Positions 45,231 to 57,468 are shown, numbered from the stretch's first letter. The stretch is DNA of 64,000 nt from Coffea arabica (GCF_036785885.1 NC_092323.1:1528501-1592500), one strand, 5' to 3'. Made by a program: numbers and translations. The notes: a model not told the origin generated them from the sequence alone.

Positions 45231-47529
45231 TATATAAAGTGAGAATGGAGATTGCCAAAACATGGTCGTCCTCCATGTGCAGTGCACATGCATATTGTGT
45301 AAGAATTTGTTTTTAGGTTGAATTCTTTTGTGCCTTGGAACTCAAAGGGAATAATGTGTTGGAACCCAAAAGAAATCAGTATGTCTATATGAAAAGCATA
45401 AAAAAGGAACGATGCTTTAGCTTTAAGGGGCCCGAGGCAAAAGCCTCGTTTTATTCACCTTCTTCCTCTCTTACCATTTGCATCTTCTCTTTCTTTTCTC
45501 ACTTCTCAAAAAACACCATTTGCAACTCAACCTCCTCCATGCCTCTCCATTTTTTCCTCTCTAAAAACCCCAGACAATTGTTACATCTCTCTTCATATTA
45601 AACTTCAGTCTTCTAAATTGACGGGATAAAAACTCACCCCTTCCTTAATCAATCAATGGACAATCCGGAAAAAGGGGACGAGAAATTAACCCATCAATCA
45701 TGCTGAACGCTTTCCTGAAGTCGCCCGAATTTGACTTCAGAGAATCCTTGGAACTAACTTCACTGCCATGGCATATTCCGGCAGTCTAAGTTTGCTAGGG
45801 ATCTTGAACGACACCAAAGCCATGAAGAGAAAGGGAGGGGAAGTGAAGGGGTGAACGACACCAAAGCTTGCTCTCAGGTTGAATTTGGTGCGTCTTTTCT
45901 TAAGGCAACCAGAACTTTGAATCTTAGGTGCTTAAATTCATGTTGTACTTTAAGTACTCAACCTCTGAATAACTGGCTTACTATCACAGTTTCTCTCATT
46001 TTTTTTGTTTCTATAGAATGGAAATGGTTATTTGGGTTGGCATGGATTAAATTTAAAATTAATAAATGTTCTAACTTCTGATATGGGCGAGGCTTGCTTG
46101 AGGGCCATTGTAATTGATTTTTAGATAATTTTTTGTTATCTAGAATGCTTAAACATTTATTACTTGCTTCTAGGAATCTAGCTATTGCTTGCTTTTACCC
46201 TTGTTTTTGTATCATCTGTTTTTTACCTTAATTTGCTGCTATTGGCTATTCGCACATTATAGGGCCTTTGCGACTTTTTCGTCTTTATGGAATCATCCAG
46301 TTTTATGAAATTAGTCGATAGAGTAACTGGAGGATGTTATTCATGTTTGCTTCCATTTTTTTCCCTGACTTCAAATATGCTAAATTGATTTTTCCATTAC
46401 ATGACATTGGATCTAGGATTGATTGCATAATTTCACCAATCTTATTAAATTTCTGAAATCTAAACATGACATGCAAGCCTACAAGATATTTGAGAACAGA
46501 TGGACTAAAATTGCAAGAGGCAAGTATTGATGCAAGGTGATCAGATCTACTTTTTCAGTATTTCAATAATTCTGAGCAGTTTAGACTTAGTCATAAAAGG
46601 TATTCATTGGTATGGACTAATTTTCGTCTGTACAAATAGGATTGATAATGCTGTGAAGAGTCGATTCTTTACCATGTAAGAGGAAAGCAAAACATAAACC
46701 AGTAGCTAATAGCACAGCCTTCATAAATCCATTTGAATAACAAAAAGAGCTCTCTCTCCAAGTCGTATCAATACAGATGGGTATCCAGGAAATTGTAGGA
46801 CCCCTTAAAAAGATGAGGTATTTCTGGTGCAATAAGCTTCACATTTTTAGATTAACATCACGATCAAATTTAGGTACCAATAGTTTGTTATTGTAATTCA
46901 GTGCTTGAACCATGAAGCAAATTTGTTAAGTTTCTTCCTGTTTCTCCTGAAGTGCCATTGGTGGCATATGCATGTGTAGTTGTGTTTTCACTTGTTGCTT
47001 TGCTATTGGAGTCCTATATTTGCTGTTCGGTTGACAATGCAAACATGAACTATTTGGAAGTTTTGCAGTCTACCGTTCATCAAATTTCTTGTTTAAATTT
47101 GAGGGATTCCGGCTGAAAAGATTTGCATTGTGTTATAAGGCTGTAAATATTAGCCAATATACAGTGTAATAGAAAATTACTTATGTTTGTTCTTGTGTTG
47201 CTACAAAGGGCGAGCGCTACCTATTAGTTTTGGATATAGATTTTAATCCATTATTGTAAATATTAAAATTCTTAAATTGTTTTTTTACTCCACGCCTGTT
47301 AAATTTTATTTAGCTATGTTATTTTCCCTGTTGCTATCTTTTTAGTTGCATCTATTTTACTCAATAACTTTACAGAAAATCAAATCCATTAGGAATGTTG
47401 TGCTTCATGGTGGTCAAGCTAAGGATCCTTTGCAACGGTTTCCTTTTGGAATTAGTTTACTTTGAGAATTAAGGAAACCGAGTGGAGCTGGTGGAATGTG
47501 TCAGCAGTGGTCTCAGCAAATTAATACAG
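45231..47529. other. transposon-derived intergenic DNA, no intact gene
   Basis: This stretch probably belongs to a large composite element whose 3' end may be the Helitron terminus at 48416. It includes a pyrimidine-rich, leader-like stretch at about 45455-45600. No reading frame was recognised as a known protein. Confidence 0.4.
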
Positions 47530-48060
47530 TCTGAATTTGGGTGTTGATAAAAGCGAACTTTGATGGAGCTGCACTTATTAACTTGGAGGGACGTGGGATT
47601 GATGTGATTGTTAAGGCAAGCTTATAGTGGTTATGGCGAAAAGGTTTGAAGGTAAATCCTGCCTAGAGCTGGTGAAAATAGAGGCAACTACGGCAACAGT
47701 GGAGTTGTGTGCAGTACCAATGGCTCAATTGTATTAATGGAGAATGATCCATTGAACGTTACAGGGCAATTTAATACCAGATCCAATGGCTCAATTGTTT
47801 TATGTAGAATGATTGATTGAACGTTACAGGGCAAGTTAATTCAGATGGGAATTATTTGTCACTCTTGCTACATTTGATACACATGTATTTAGATTAGCTT
47901 CTTGGTTTTTTAACTTTCTGAGAGTTGAGCGAGGGTAAAAAACAATTGTAACGGAGCAAGCATGAGTTTTGCTCAATTTCCAAAGTTTGTAGTCAACTTG
48001 CAAGTAGGATAGACTGATCAGCTTGCCAGTGTAAAATTAGTTGTTATGTTAGCTACTATT
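47530..48060 (+). mobile_element. RNase H-like fragment of non-LTR-retroelement type
   Basis: The frame around 47540 reads VLIKANFDGAALINLEGRGI, which resembles the start of the RNase H-like (RVT_3) domain found in plant LINE-derived proteins (K.N.DGA motif with the first catalytic Asp). The continuation is interrupted by stops and has a small internal duplication ('ccaatggctcaattgt' at about 47718 and 47784). It is a broken remnant, possibly carried inside the Helitron. Confidence 0.4.
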
Positions 48061-48385
48061 TAAGTTAAGGATAAATGCTTTTCTTATGAAGATAGAAAAA
48101 ATAAAGTTTAGAATTTTTTGCTTAAGACAAGTTTCATTCTTGTTAGTCGTTTACCTATACCACCATTTACCCATTTGTGGGCTTCGAGGTTGCATCCGTC
48201 TTTTGCTAAGATGCTTCATTATAGTACCGCTTCATTCTTTCCTAACGCCTGGAACATGTATGCAATTTATTTTTAACTACTGAATTATACTACTAAAAAG
48301 TATTCTCCTTAACAAATTAACAACTAATTAAGCACAAATTTTATCATTATTAACTTTTACTGGGCATATTCAAAAATATTTTTCC

Positions 48386-48416
48386 ACCGTGCGCAAGCAC
48401 GGTCATATTTTGCTAG
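48386..48416 (+). mobile_element. Helitron 3' terminus
   Basis: A 7-bp stem with a 4-base loop (accgtgc gcaa gcacggt, 48386-48403) is followed after 9 bases by CTAG at 48413-48416 and then T. This is the hallmark of a plant Helitron 3' end (hairpin, CTRR, insertion before T). The 5' TC end could not be fixed. Candidates lie several kb upstream, in 45231-47530. No Rep/helicase frame was seen, so the element is probably non-autonomous. Confidence 0.65.
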
Positions 48417-50259
48417 TTTATAAAGCGAGTCAAATTCGAGCCATCTCAGACGAGCCTTGTGAAATTACAAAAATATCCCTATTTTTATAACTAATTACTT
48501 AGAATTCATCAAAAGTTTCATTTCCAGCATTCCATTTCTAATTGCTTCCTCCCGTATCTCTCTTTCCGTCTTTCCTTCACAATTTCTCACACAAACCCTA
48601 GCCACCGCCACAGCCACCCCTCAATGAATGACCAACACTTCATAGCCCTAAGCCCCTAACCTTTCTCCCGTTTGTCAGCTTCCTTTACATTAGAAGTAGT
48701 AGCAGCTAAGCAGCATCGGCATCTCTGCAACACAATTTTCTTCATCGAGCTCTCACTCGCTTCTTCCTCTTGGACTATTGACCCAGAAGAATCCTTTTCT
48801 TCTTTGCCACATTGTAAGTCCGTTTCACTTCCCATTTATTTATTTTAGAGAAAAATGTTTGAGGCAAAATAATCCAAAACCAGATTTCTGCTGTTTGTGT
48901 CTAATCTTATGCAAGGCTGATTTATTAGTGCCAGCTACAGCCTATAGTAAAAGAAGAGGAAGTTTTCTTTTTTCTTCTTTTTCCTTTTTTTTTTGCGTGT
49001 GTGTGTGTGTGAAGACCGGACTATAGTAAGTTGTTTTGAGTATTTAATCTTCCGGGTTATGATTATTGTTAACATGATGATTTTCATTTTATGCCGCCTC
49101 GATAAACTCATAAACATGACACTTTCATTAAATAATTCTCTAACATTCTTACCACAGCAACAGAATCAGGGTAATTTAATGAGCATAAACACCTTCTAAT
49201 CTAATAAGGGTAAATTAACGACTCTTTCCATAGTAGTGATATTCCGATGTGTTCCGGCCATCAGTTTGTGCATGTGAAAGACAGAGAGGTGTGGTTGTGC
49301 ACTTGACATTCTGGCCTACTTGCTTCCAAAACTTGAATGGACGTGTGAACTAAAATGAGAGAACTCTCTATTGCAGGCTCTGCAATTATTTTCTCGTACC
49401 CTTTTATGAGTCTGCATTGTGATTGCTCTGTCATCCCAATCAGTAGACTGTTTGGTACAACTGAGGATCCGTTCATACTACTTGTGATGCTTATTTGACA
49501 AAGGGGAGGGATGGGTTGAGAATGCTTATTTGAGAAGTTGTGTGGCATTGGCAATTAATGAAGAGGTAAACCTGCAGGGGAAAAAAATTTCTTTTAATTT
49601 TAGAATGCTTCTTGAGAATGCTTATTTTTTTTGTAGTTTTTTTGGGGTCAGTTTCATGCTATATTTTGGCTGTTTATATTTAAGGATGGGCTCATGATAG
49701 TGAGTTAAGAGATTATAAATGTGATCATAAATCAATGATTGTACTTAGTTTGTAGCAAGACTTATGATTGACCTTGATTTATTTGTGGTCTAGTTTTCTT
49801 TTCCTTTGGCTAAGTAGTATGCTTTTGTATATGTGATTATCTATCTATGACTTTCTGTGATGAAACATTAGGAGGCAAATGCAAATTCAATGATTTTGGC
49901 TAGATTGACAGCCTTAAACTTGATAAATTTGTTACTATGTTGGCTACATTGGCTGATTTTTTGACTTATTCTATTGGTTGGTGTTTGGCTATTTTTTTTA
50001 CAGCTCACTTGTTGGAAGCTGGAAAGGAGACGTGGAGAAATCTTGGCCAGCTTTTAGCTGTTATTTACTTATTTTCTGTTGTTGAACTTTGTGACTGAGA
50101 ATGTTGAACTTGTGTGAAGTGCTGGGCATTTAAATTCTAGACTTTTTCAATTATGATCATGTGTAAAGTTTTGGTCAATTGTAGCCATGAATTGTAGGCT
50201 ATTAATTTGGTTAGGAATAAGTTGATAAAATGCTGTTTTTGTTAGATTAATTGCCAAAA
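48417..50259. other. intergenic DNA with a leader-like segment
   Basis: 48420-48470 returns to 'gagtcaaattcgagcc' words like those at 45118 and 50260, as if the Helitron had split an older element. 48540-48830 looks like a plant transcript leader (pyrimidine-rich, 'aaaccctagccaccgcc', then a possible donor 'gtaagt' near 48811), but no protein follows. The rest is AT-rich and unrecognised. Confidence 0.4.
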
Positions 50260-50487
50260 ATTCGAGCTAACGAGCTGCTCACGAGCCAGAAATTCGAGCT
50301 CACAATTCAAGCTGCTCGCGAGCCAAAAATCGAGCTACAACTCGCGAGCCTTATCGAGTCAAGCTCGAGCTTGGATTTTTCTTAGTCGAGTCGAGCTCGA
50401 GCTCGAACTCGAGCCTACATTTTATTAAATCGAGCTCGGCTCGATAAGTCCAAAACTCGACTCGGCTCGGCTCGTTTGCAGCCCTAG
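50260..50487. repeat. 'ctcgagctcg' repeat block ending gcagccctag
   Basis: About 230 bp made almost wholly of cgagctcg/ctcgagcc words, ending ggctcggctcgtttgcagcc then ctag. Blocks of this kind mark the end of a widespread plant DNA transposon group (hAT-like). With the block at 45118 it may bracket one old, interrupted element. Confidence 0.55.
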
Positions 50488-50690
50488 TTGAGCTGAAGTA
50501 GAAGGTCCAAAGCAGCAACAGGAGGAGGCGGAGGAGGGAGGAGCGAGGAGGCGGAGAGGAGCTTTTGTTAAATGTTAGGTGGTCGGTTGGTTACTTGGCA
50601 GTCGGGGTCTGCTCATTCTTGAGAAGGCAGCTCTCCGCTCCGCTCGCTTAAAACATTATGAGCCCTTGATTTGGATAGATAATAATAAAT
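50488..50690 (+). promoter_or_regulatory. likely promoter and leader of the sialyltransferase-like gene
   Basis: A purine-rich (gga/gag) stretch is followed by sequence reaching the start codon at 50691. No specific element is claimed. The transposon block ends only about 200 bp before the start codon. Confidence 0.4.
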
Positions 50691-53600
50691 ATGACCAGAC
50701 ATCTGAAGCCGCAGTTATCGTCAGCATCGACATCGGCGGCCAATAACCTGGCCTTAATTAGTAGGAGGCCCGCTCTTCTCCATCTGGTCTGCGCCGCCGC
50801 TGTCTTCTCTCTTATCGTCTTCCTAATTCAGTCCTCTTTCTTCACCGGTACGCCTCCTATTCTTACTAATCTCTTTTTTCTTTTTTCCTTCTTTTATCGG
50901 TCATATCTTTAAATACCCTGTAGTTCTGCACTAATCCCATTCGTGTTCTATCTCTCTTTTTTTTTTCCGGCAGGAGGCAATCAGAAGCAGAGAGCAGTAA
51001 ATATCCACAACAACGAGGAGGAATTTCGGATTTTATCTGACTTTCAGTCTAGTGTCCAGCAATGTGTGGTTCGTTTTTATTTTTATTTTTTTCTCCCTTT
51101 CAGATAAGAGGGCCTGGTAATATCTTTTTGGAGATCATATCATATCAGAAGCGAGCATGAGATACCTATCAAATAGTCCGCATCTTTATGTACTCACAAG
51201 AACACTTGTTCTTTCGCCACTCCTTGCTTGGCATTTTGTGTGGTTTAGTTCTTCAACATTATAATCCAGAATTACCCCATTTCTTTGGCCTGTTATTACA
51301 TCCATGTGCTTGTGTTTTTTATACTATTTCTTAACGTCTTATTATTAGTTACTGCAGAAATCTGCTTTATTATTTGATTGCATTGGGCGGTTTTCCTATC
51401 TGCCAGATATGCATCTATCTTTCTTTCTTATGTCATTCTGATTGTACAGGGTCGGTTGTGAAAATGATCACCCTTGTTAATTGCCATCTTTCATTCTGAT
51501 TGCACTGAGTGGGTTTCAAAAACTTGTCACCCTTCCTTTCTGCCATATACTCAATATTCATCTCTCAATTCTTTCATAATTCCTGCTTTTCCCTGATTTA
51601 GTTTTGAAACTTGCTTGTAGGCTAACAGAGGCCTCGGACTTACTGCTATCATTATTGATCACTGTAAACTGGTACTCAAGTTCCCTCAAGGAACTAATAG
51701 CACCTGGGTTCGTGTCTCTTCTTCACTAACATCTTCACATCTACATTTTTACAATATTGGCTGAACCTTGAAACACCCCACCCCCCCCCCCCCCCAACCC
51801 AAAAAAAAATGAAAAACAGAAATTCTTCATCACAATTGCATTACATTTTCTTTGCAGTATAATGAACAATTTAAGATCTTTGAACCCTTGGAGTATACTT
51901 ATGACACCTGTGAAGCCCTTCTTCTGTGGGAACAGGTTTCTACTGACCTATTCACTCTTTATTCTTTAGGCTAGCCACTTCAACAATCACAAACTGAACT
52001 AACTATCTGAAATGCAGTATCGGAATATGACTACTGTGTTAACAAGAGAATACCTGGATGCTCGTCCTGATGGCTGGTTAGACTATGCAGCTAAAAGAAT
52101 AGCACAGCTGTATGTTCTTTTCAACACAATTTGCAGTTTCTTTTTTTCCTTTCTGTATATGATGACCTCAAAACTTTAAATATTCCTTTTCCTGGTCTTG
52201 TTTTGTTAACTGCCTTTTGCCGCAGAGGTGCAGACAAGTGCTACAATAGGACTCTCTGCGAGGAGCATCTTAATCTACTTTTACCAGCAAAGCCTCCCTT
52301 TCACCCTCGTCAGTTTGCAACCTGTGCCGTTGTTGGAAATTCGGGAGATCTATTGAAGACTGAGTTTGGTGAGGAAATTGATAGTCATGATGCTGTTATA
52401 CGAGACAATGAGGCACCTGTAAATGAGGTACTTCCAGATTTCCTTATAATTTTTGTTTTTGGGGTTAGCCAGAGGTATAAATTGTTAGATTTTCCTTTTT
52501 AACTTATCAGAGTACATGCAATAAGATTGTGTAGCAGAGGTGAATCATCGTATACCATGATTCACCTGGTGATCCACTGCCTTTCTGGTTTGTCTTTGTA
52601 TTCTTGAATGTATAGTTTTAACAATACTGATGACAATTGATGGAGCTGACCTTAGAAAAGTTAAAACTGAGATGCATTTCCATGCTTCTGTAGTGAACTT
52701 CACATATCATGAAATGTCTTAGCTTCTTGTCAAAATTGAAGTAAGGTTCAGATTCATCTAAGGGGTTGCTGCCGAGGGGAACTTTCTTATGCTTAACTGA
52801 GTTACTAAAAAAAAAGACAAAGATGCCGTCATGCATGTTTGGTAGCTTTAATTAGGTTAAGTGACCAGTATAGATAGAGGGAATTAACCAATAATTTTAG
52901 GTACTCTTATCATGTACGTGTATTTCTGGGATTTCTTTTCAGACTTTGTCCTTTTATACTTTTCCAGAAATATGCCAAGTATGTTGGACTGAAAAGGGAT
53001 TTTCGGTTGGTAGTAAGGGGTGCTGCTCGTAATATGGTTACAATCCTAAATGGATCAGGTAAATTTTTTTTTTTTTTTGGGTGCCCTGTACAGTTCCTTG
53101 ACTTGGCACAATTATTTTCTTTGTGCTGGTCTCTGCATGGTGATGGCTAGGCTGCATCTAGCTTCAAGTTCTTACAGTTTTTGATGTAAAACATTTGGTT
53201 CCTCACCTTCTGCCGAATGCATAATTTGTCCTTTCTTTGTCAATTTTATTTGTCAATTTTCTTAGATTGTTTCTTCTCAGATCTCTTGATATTGTAATGA
53301 GACTATGCACTGAGTTCTTTTATGATGATCACTCAAGCAATAATGACTTGTTTAAATTTTTGTTGATAAAAAAAAAATGTGTTCAAAACCTTTTAACTTC
53401 TTTATTAGTTTCTGTAGAGTGTGGCATTGATCTTTCAGTTTTCTCAAGATCAAAAGGAAGCAGAATATTGGCAGTGTCATGATAAGCATCAGTCATCAGC
53501 ACTTAAACTTTTTCCTTGGTTCTTTGTTGCAGTTGACGAAGTACTCATTATCAAAAGTGTCACTCATAGAGATTTCAATGCAATGATAAAGGTACTTTTT

Positions 53601-55027
53601 ATTATAGGATGCCTTGTGATTATCTTTTCCCTTCGCTGTTGCAGCCGACCTAGCTCTAATTATCAAAAGTCTAACTCATAGAGATTTCAATGCAATGATA
53701 AGGTACTTTGTTGAATGCCTTGTGTTTATCCTTTCAAAGATAAAGTGCAATTTATGAGCTTTGAGAATAGGATTTCAGTCCCAATGATTAAGATGATGAA
53801 ATTATCTACTAAAGGACTTCTTGGAATAAATTACAAATTCAGAACACAGTATTGAATTCAAGAATAATATAGAAATTAACCTGGATGGCCCTGGTGAGCT
53901 CATTAGAACACTAGGAGATTATTATTTTGGGATAAAAGTGTGTCACCTCTGTGATAACATTTAATTCTTGTCGAACTAAGATGGAAACGCTATTTACAAG
54001 GAGGACAAGGCTATCATGATAAAATCAGGGGACTACTTACTAAGCATTCCAATCAGCATTTAGTTACCGTATGTACACTATCTATTTGTTGTTAGAAAAA
54101 AAAATTTCTTTTGGAGTTGACATGCAAAGTAAATGAGCCAGGATTATACCTTCACAATTTTGTTGTAGGGCATCCCAAATCCTGTGTATCTCTTCCAAGG
54201 TATTGTCCTGCGGCGGGGTGCCAAGGGAACTGGAATGAAATCAATAGAATTGGCACTTTCGATGTGTGATGATGTCGACATATATGGTTTCACTGTAGAT
54301 CCTGGCTACACGGAATGGTCAGTCTTTGCTTATATTCTTCAGAGGTCGAAAAAACATTTATGGTCATTTTGTGAATATATGCAGCCACTAAACACCCCCC
54401 CCCCCCCAAAACAAAAACAAAAAAAAAGAGAAAAGGAAAAAATCCAATAACTCAAAAATCACCATTTTTCAGGACCAGGTACTTTTCTGAGCCCAAGAAA
54501 GGGCATAATCCACTTCAGGGAAGAGCATACTATCAACTCCTAGAGTGTCTTGGTGTAAGTAATAACTTGCTTGTTTTGATTTTCCGAGATTGATTGTTTT
54601 GGGTACATTCACCAATACAATACTATTCACCGTTCAGGTTATTAGGATCCATTCTCCCATGAGATCAAAAAGAAAGCAAAACTGGTCTGATGTTCCAAGC
54701 CGAGAAACAATACAGAGGGCTCATATGGCAGCATTGCGCTTGAAGAGGATTTTATCTGGCCAAGAAGGTGCATTTGGGCAATTTGGCAGTTGTAAGGTAT
54801 GGGGCGATGCAGGTAGCTACAGCAGGGGCCCTGTATCTGGATCTCCAGACATGAGTCGTGTAAGGAAAAATTCAAATTACAGCAAATGGGAAGTTATGCC
54901 TTTCAATAGTTTAAGACAAGAAGCACGGGATCATTTTATGCAGATGCATGGGGTCTCTCTGTACAAAATGGATGGGAACAAATTGGAAGATTTGGTGTGT
55001 GTCAGACATTCTTTGAGTTCTGATTGA
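50691..55027 (+). CDS. sialyltransferase-like protein (GT29), SIA1/MGP2 type
   Basis: Eleven exons: 50691-50847, 50974-51068, 51621-51707, 51858-51935, 52018-52109, 52226-52427, 52968-53058, 53533-53591, 54169-54317, 54473-54554, 54638-55027; 493 aa in frame. A short cytosolic N-terminus and one membrane segment (about 29-51) make it a type II Golgi protein. The GT29 large sialyl motif is at about 200-250 ([13 protein letters not shown] ... [15 protein letters not shown]). The small motif is at about 291-330 ([19 protein letters not shown] ... DIYGFTVD), followed by GYTEW. Plants are not thought to make ordinary sialic acid, so the true substrate is unclear; for Arabidopsis relatives, a Kdo- or similar sugar-containing target has been suggested. 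Arabidopsis SIA1/MGP2 (At1g08660, from memory) is needed for pollen tube growth. A decayed copy of exon 8 lies in the following intron. Confidence 0.9.
51776..51795. repeat. poly-C run in an intron
   Basis: About 19 C interrupted by one A, in intron 3 of the sialyltransferase-like gene. Length at such runs is prone to sequencing error. Confidence 0.7.
53636..53720 (+). pseudogene. decayed tandem copy of exon 8 of the sialyltransferase-like gene
   Basis: The real exon 8 (53533-53591) and its flanks recur here, about 107 bp on: 'gttgcag', then a diverged start, then attatcaaaag, tcatagagatttcaatgcaa, tgataa and ggtactt. The acceptor and donor are both preserved. The copy of the coding part is 58 instead of 59 bases (one A lost before the donor), so including it would shift the frame. 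It is best read as a non-functional duplicated exon, or at most a frame-disrupting alternative. Confidence 0.8.
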
Positions 55028-56522
55028 TGATTGAGAAAATACACGGGGCTGTCTGAGAGTCATGCATCTGTATGTTTGAAAAGCCTGATCATCCTGGTTT
55101 TTGGTCAAATGATTTATATTGGCTCAGGTACTTATACAAATGACTCTACTCCAGTTATCTATCTGCCCATTGTTCCTGTGCTTGGTGCGAGTGCTTGACT
55201 GGGTATTATTCAACTTGCATTAATGGGGGCTTTGATTCTGAAGATCCATGTTGAGTCATGGACTTGAAGAAAAAGTTTGATATGATTTGGTTTCTTTTAG
55301 ACCTCTGAAAGGTCAGGACTACGACATCCAGACATGAGCTATTTGTAATCCCGAATTCATGCATTGGGAATGTTCTGTCTTTTGTTGTGAAAAGCTTTGA
55401 CTGATATGAGAGGAAAGCATGCCCTCACTGATTTTCATGTAACTGTGTCCTACATGTCGAGTATGTAGGCTACAGTACCTTCAGTTGTAAGAATGAGAAG
55501 GCATGAGCGGAAATCAGCCTCTCGGCTGTTTCTGGCAATTTTTTTTTTATCAATGTTCTTGATTTAGGGAACGGAAAATTACTGCTTTTATTAAGAAAGC
55601 TGGTATCTGCATTGCCAGTTGTAAGGAACAATAGATTAATGTTGAACTGCTAGCGGGGCCCCAAGTAGGTTACGGTTTTGAACATTTGGGCCTTTTAGAC
55701 AGGGCATCTAATGCTGCTGGTTCTGGTAGCAGTAACAATTTTTACGCACGTAAACGACGACGGGTGGGTGACCACCAATTATGAAATTTCTTTGAAAAAA
55801 GTAAAAACGGTTTATCCACAACCCCACCATCCTCCACTCCCTGGAAAAGTATGTAGGGGAGGGGTGGCCTTTTCGGGTACCGTTCGAGCTCTACAAATGT
55901 GGTCCGAAGTTCCAACTCCAAAGCATCCAATTCCAATCTAATTTTGCAATCAAGAACCAGTTCAACATATACACACCAACACCAAAATGCAGGTAGCAGT
56001 GAACTCCTTGTCCCTTGCACTTGCTGCCTCGGTGCCTCAGCCCCTGCGTGTTATTATATCACATACTACTGTAATAATTAATTGTAGCAGTGGTATTAAC
56101 CTACTCCTATTTCTATTTCTGAAAGTAAATCATAGACCATCAATGTGGTGATGTTGTGAAATAATAAAATGCTTTGCATTCTGGAATAATGAACGTGAAT
56201 ATTACTTTTTATTTTTCTTGCAACTACAAATTCTGGATGCTTTGCTTGAGAGGTAAGTGTGATTAATTAATATGATGCTCTATATGTGATGCTGCCGTCC
56301 GCGCAAACAAACGAGGAATACACTACACATGACATGGATCTACTCTACTATTATCTTCGAAAACTGATCTATAAGCGGGGGATGGCGCACTCCTTTCTTC
56401 TTCTTCTCCTCCTTCTTCTTTGCACATCATGAGCCATGCTATGCTGCCTTAAAACTCATGACGACTAATTGAAATTTTGAAAAGTCGCCCACTAATTGGA
56501 TTCAAAAGGATTGATAGGGCTA
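55028..56522. other. 3' UTR of the sialyltransferase-like gene and intergenic DNA
   Basis: The first several hundred bases are probably the 3' untranslated end. The remainder contains no recognised gene. Overlapping open frames around 55711-56080 on both strands have no visible domain. The final part before 56523 is the 3' side of the CGR1-like gene. Confidence 0.5.
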
Positions 56523-57116
56523 CTACTTGGCAGGAGGATCAGCATCAGGAAGAAGCTTGAGCAACTTGCGCTGCTTAGCAGACTTGGAAATCTTCTTGAG
56601 AGTCTTAGGATTAGTGATCTTCTGAAGCTTGGTTCCCGACCTCAGGATGTTGTCCTGCTTCCTCTTCTCCCTCTCCTCCCTCTTCTTCCTCTTCTCCGCC
56701 TTGTTCTGCCTTATCTCCTCCTTCAGTTCCTTCATCCTCTCCTGATACGCCTTCTTTATCTCCCTCTCCCTCTTCCGCTGCTCCTCCGCCGTCGTGCTCC
56801 TCTTCCTGCTCGCGTTCCTCGCCGACGCCCTGAGCGTCCTCACCTGCTTCCAATTCCTCCCCGACACGTTCCGGCTGCCGGAGCTGGTGGGCAGACCCAC
56901 CGGCTTGTTCGGGTTGTCCGATGAGGTCACCGCCTGCCTCTTGTTGGACGGAAGGTTGGTGTTATCCTCGTCCGCCTCAAAATCCTCCAACTCCATGTCA
57001 TCCGTGGCGGCGGAATGGTCATGATTCTGATGCTGGAGGTGGAGGGATCTCTTGCGCTTGAGAGTTTTGCCTCCGAAACCTTCGTCTAAGCATCTGAAAT
57101 CGATATGGCACGCCAT
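56523..57116 (-). CDS. CGR1/CCDC86-like nucleolar rRNA-processing protein
   Basis: A single exon of 197 aa. The N-terminal half is acidic and low in order. From about residue 100 the protein has the Cgr1 core: a conserved Trp (NWKQVRTLRASARNASRKR), then a long charged helix dominated by Lys, Glu and Arg (about 123-160), and a basic tail (TKLQKITNPKTLKKISKSAK, then QRKLLKLLPD). This matches yeast Cgr1 and animal CCDC86, which act in 60S ribosomal subunit maturation in the nucleolus. That role is inferred from the family. Lack of introns is normal for small members. Overlapping frames on the other strand are shadows of this Lys/Glu-rich coding sequence. Start ATG at 57114-57116. Confidence 0.85.
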   Translation of the reverse strand: MACHIDFRCLDEGFGGKTLKRKRSLHLQHQNHDHSAATDDMELEDFEADEDNTNLPSNKRQAVTSSDNPNKPVGLPTSSGSRNVSGRNWKQVRTLRASARNASRKRSTTAEEQRKREREIKKAYQERMKELKEEIRQNKAEKRKKREEREKRKQDNILRSGTKLQKITNPKTLKKISKSAKQRKLLKLLPDADPPAK

Positions 57117-57429
57117 TTAAATCTACCTCCGAGACCTTCGTCTATCTCTGTGTGTCCGTCCAATGATAATGGAGTAGTAGTATATATATTGCTACTACAC
57201 CTGGGAGTGGGAAGAAGAAGACCCTTGCTAGGCCGGCCAACCAGTAGCTCATCCAAAAAGAAACCCTAGTACTGGTATTTAAAATTTTAATTTAGGTGTG
57301 GGCTGGGCTGGGCTGTGTTGGGTTTTACATATTGAGAGCTTCTTCTCAAATCAAATCCACGAGACACGTTTGTTCCCTTCCAGCTGGGCTTTTGAGTTTC
57401 AGGCCCATGCTCTCCTCACCCCACACCTC

Positions 57430-57430
57430 A

Positions 57431-57468
<38 letters not shown>
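57430..57468. repeat. TA microsatellite with T-run
   Basis: About eleven TA units pass directly into about 16 T. Likely length-variable. Confidence 0.8.

Noticed and set aside
55711-56081. Overlapping open frames on both strands after the sialyltransferase-like gene
   Set aside because: Short, without a domain, and with no splice partners or conserved motif.
56496-57024. Plus-strand frames opposite the CGR1-like gene (Leu- and Arg-rich)
   Set aside because: They are antisense reading of a Lys/Glu-rich coiled region; the minus-strand protein has the conserved Cgr1 features.
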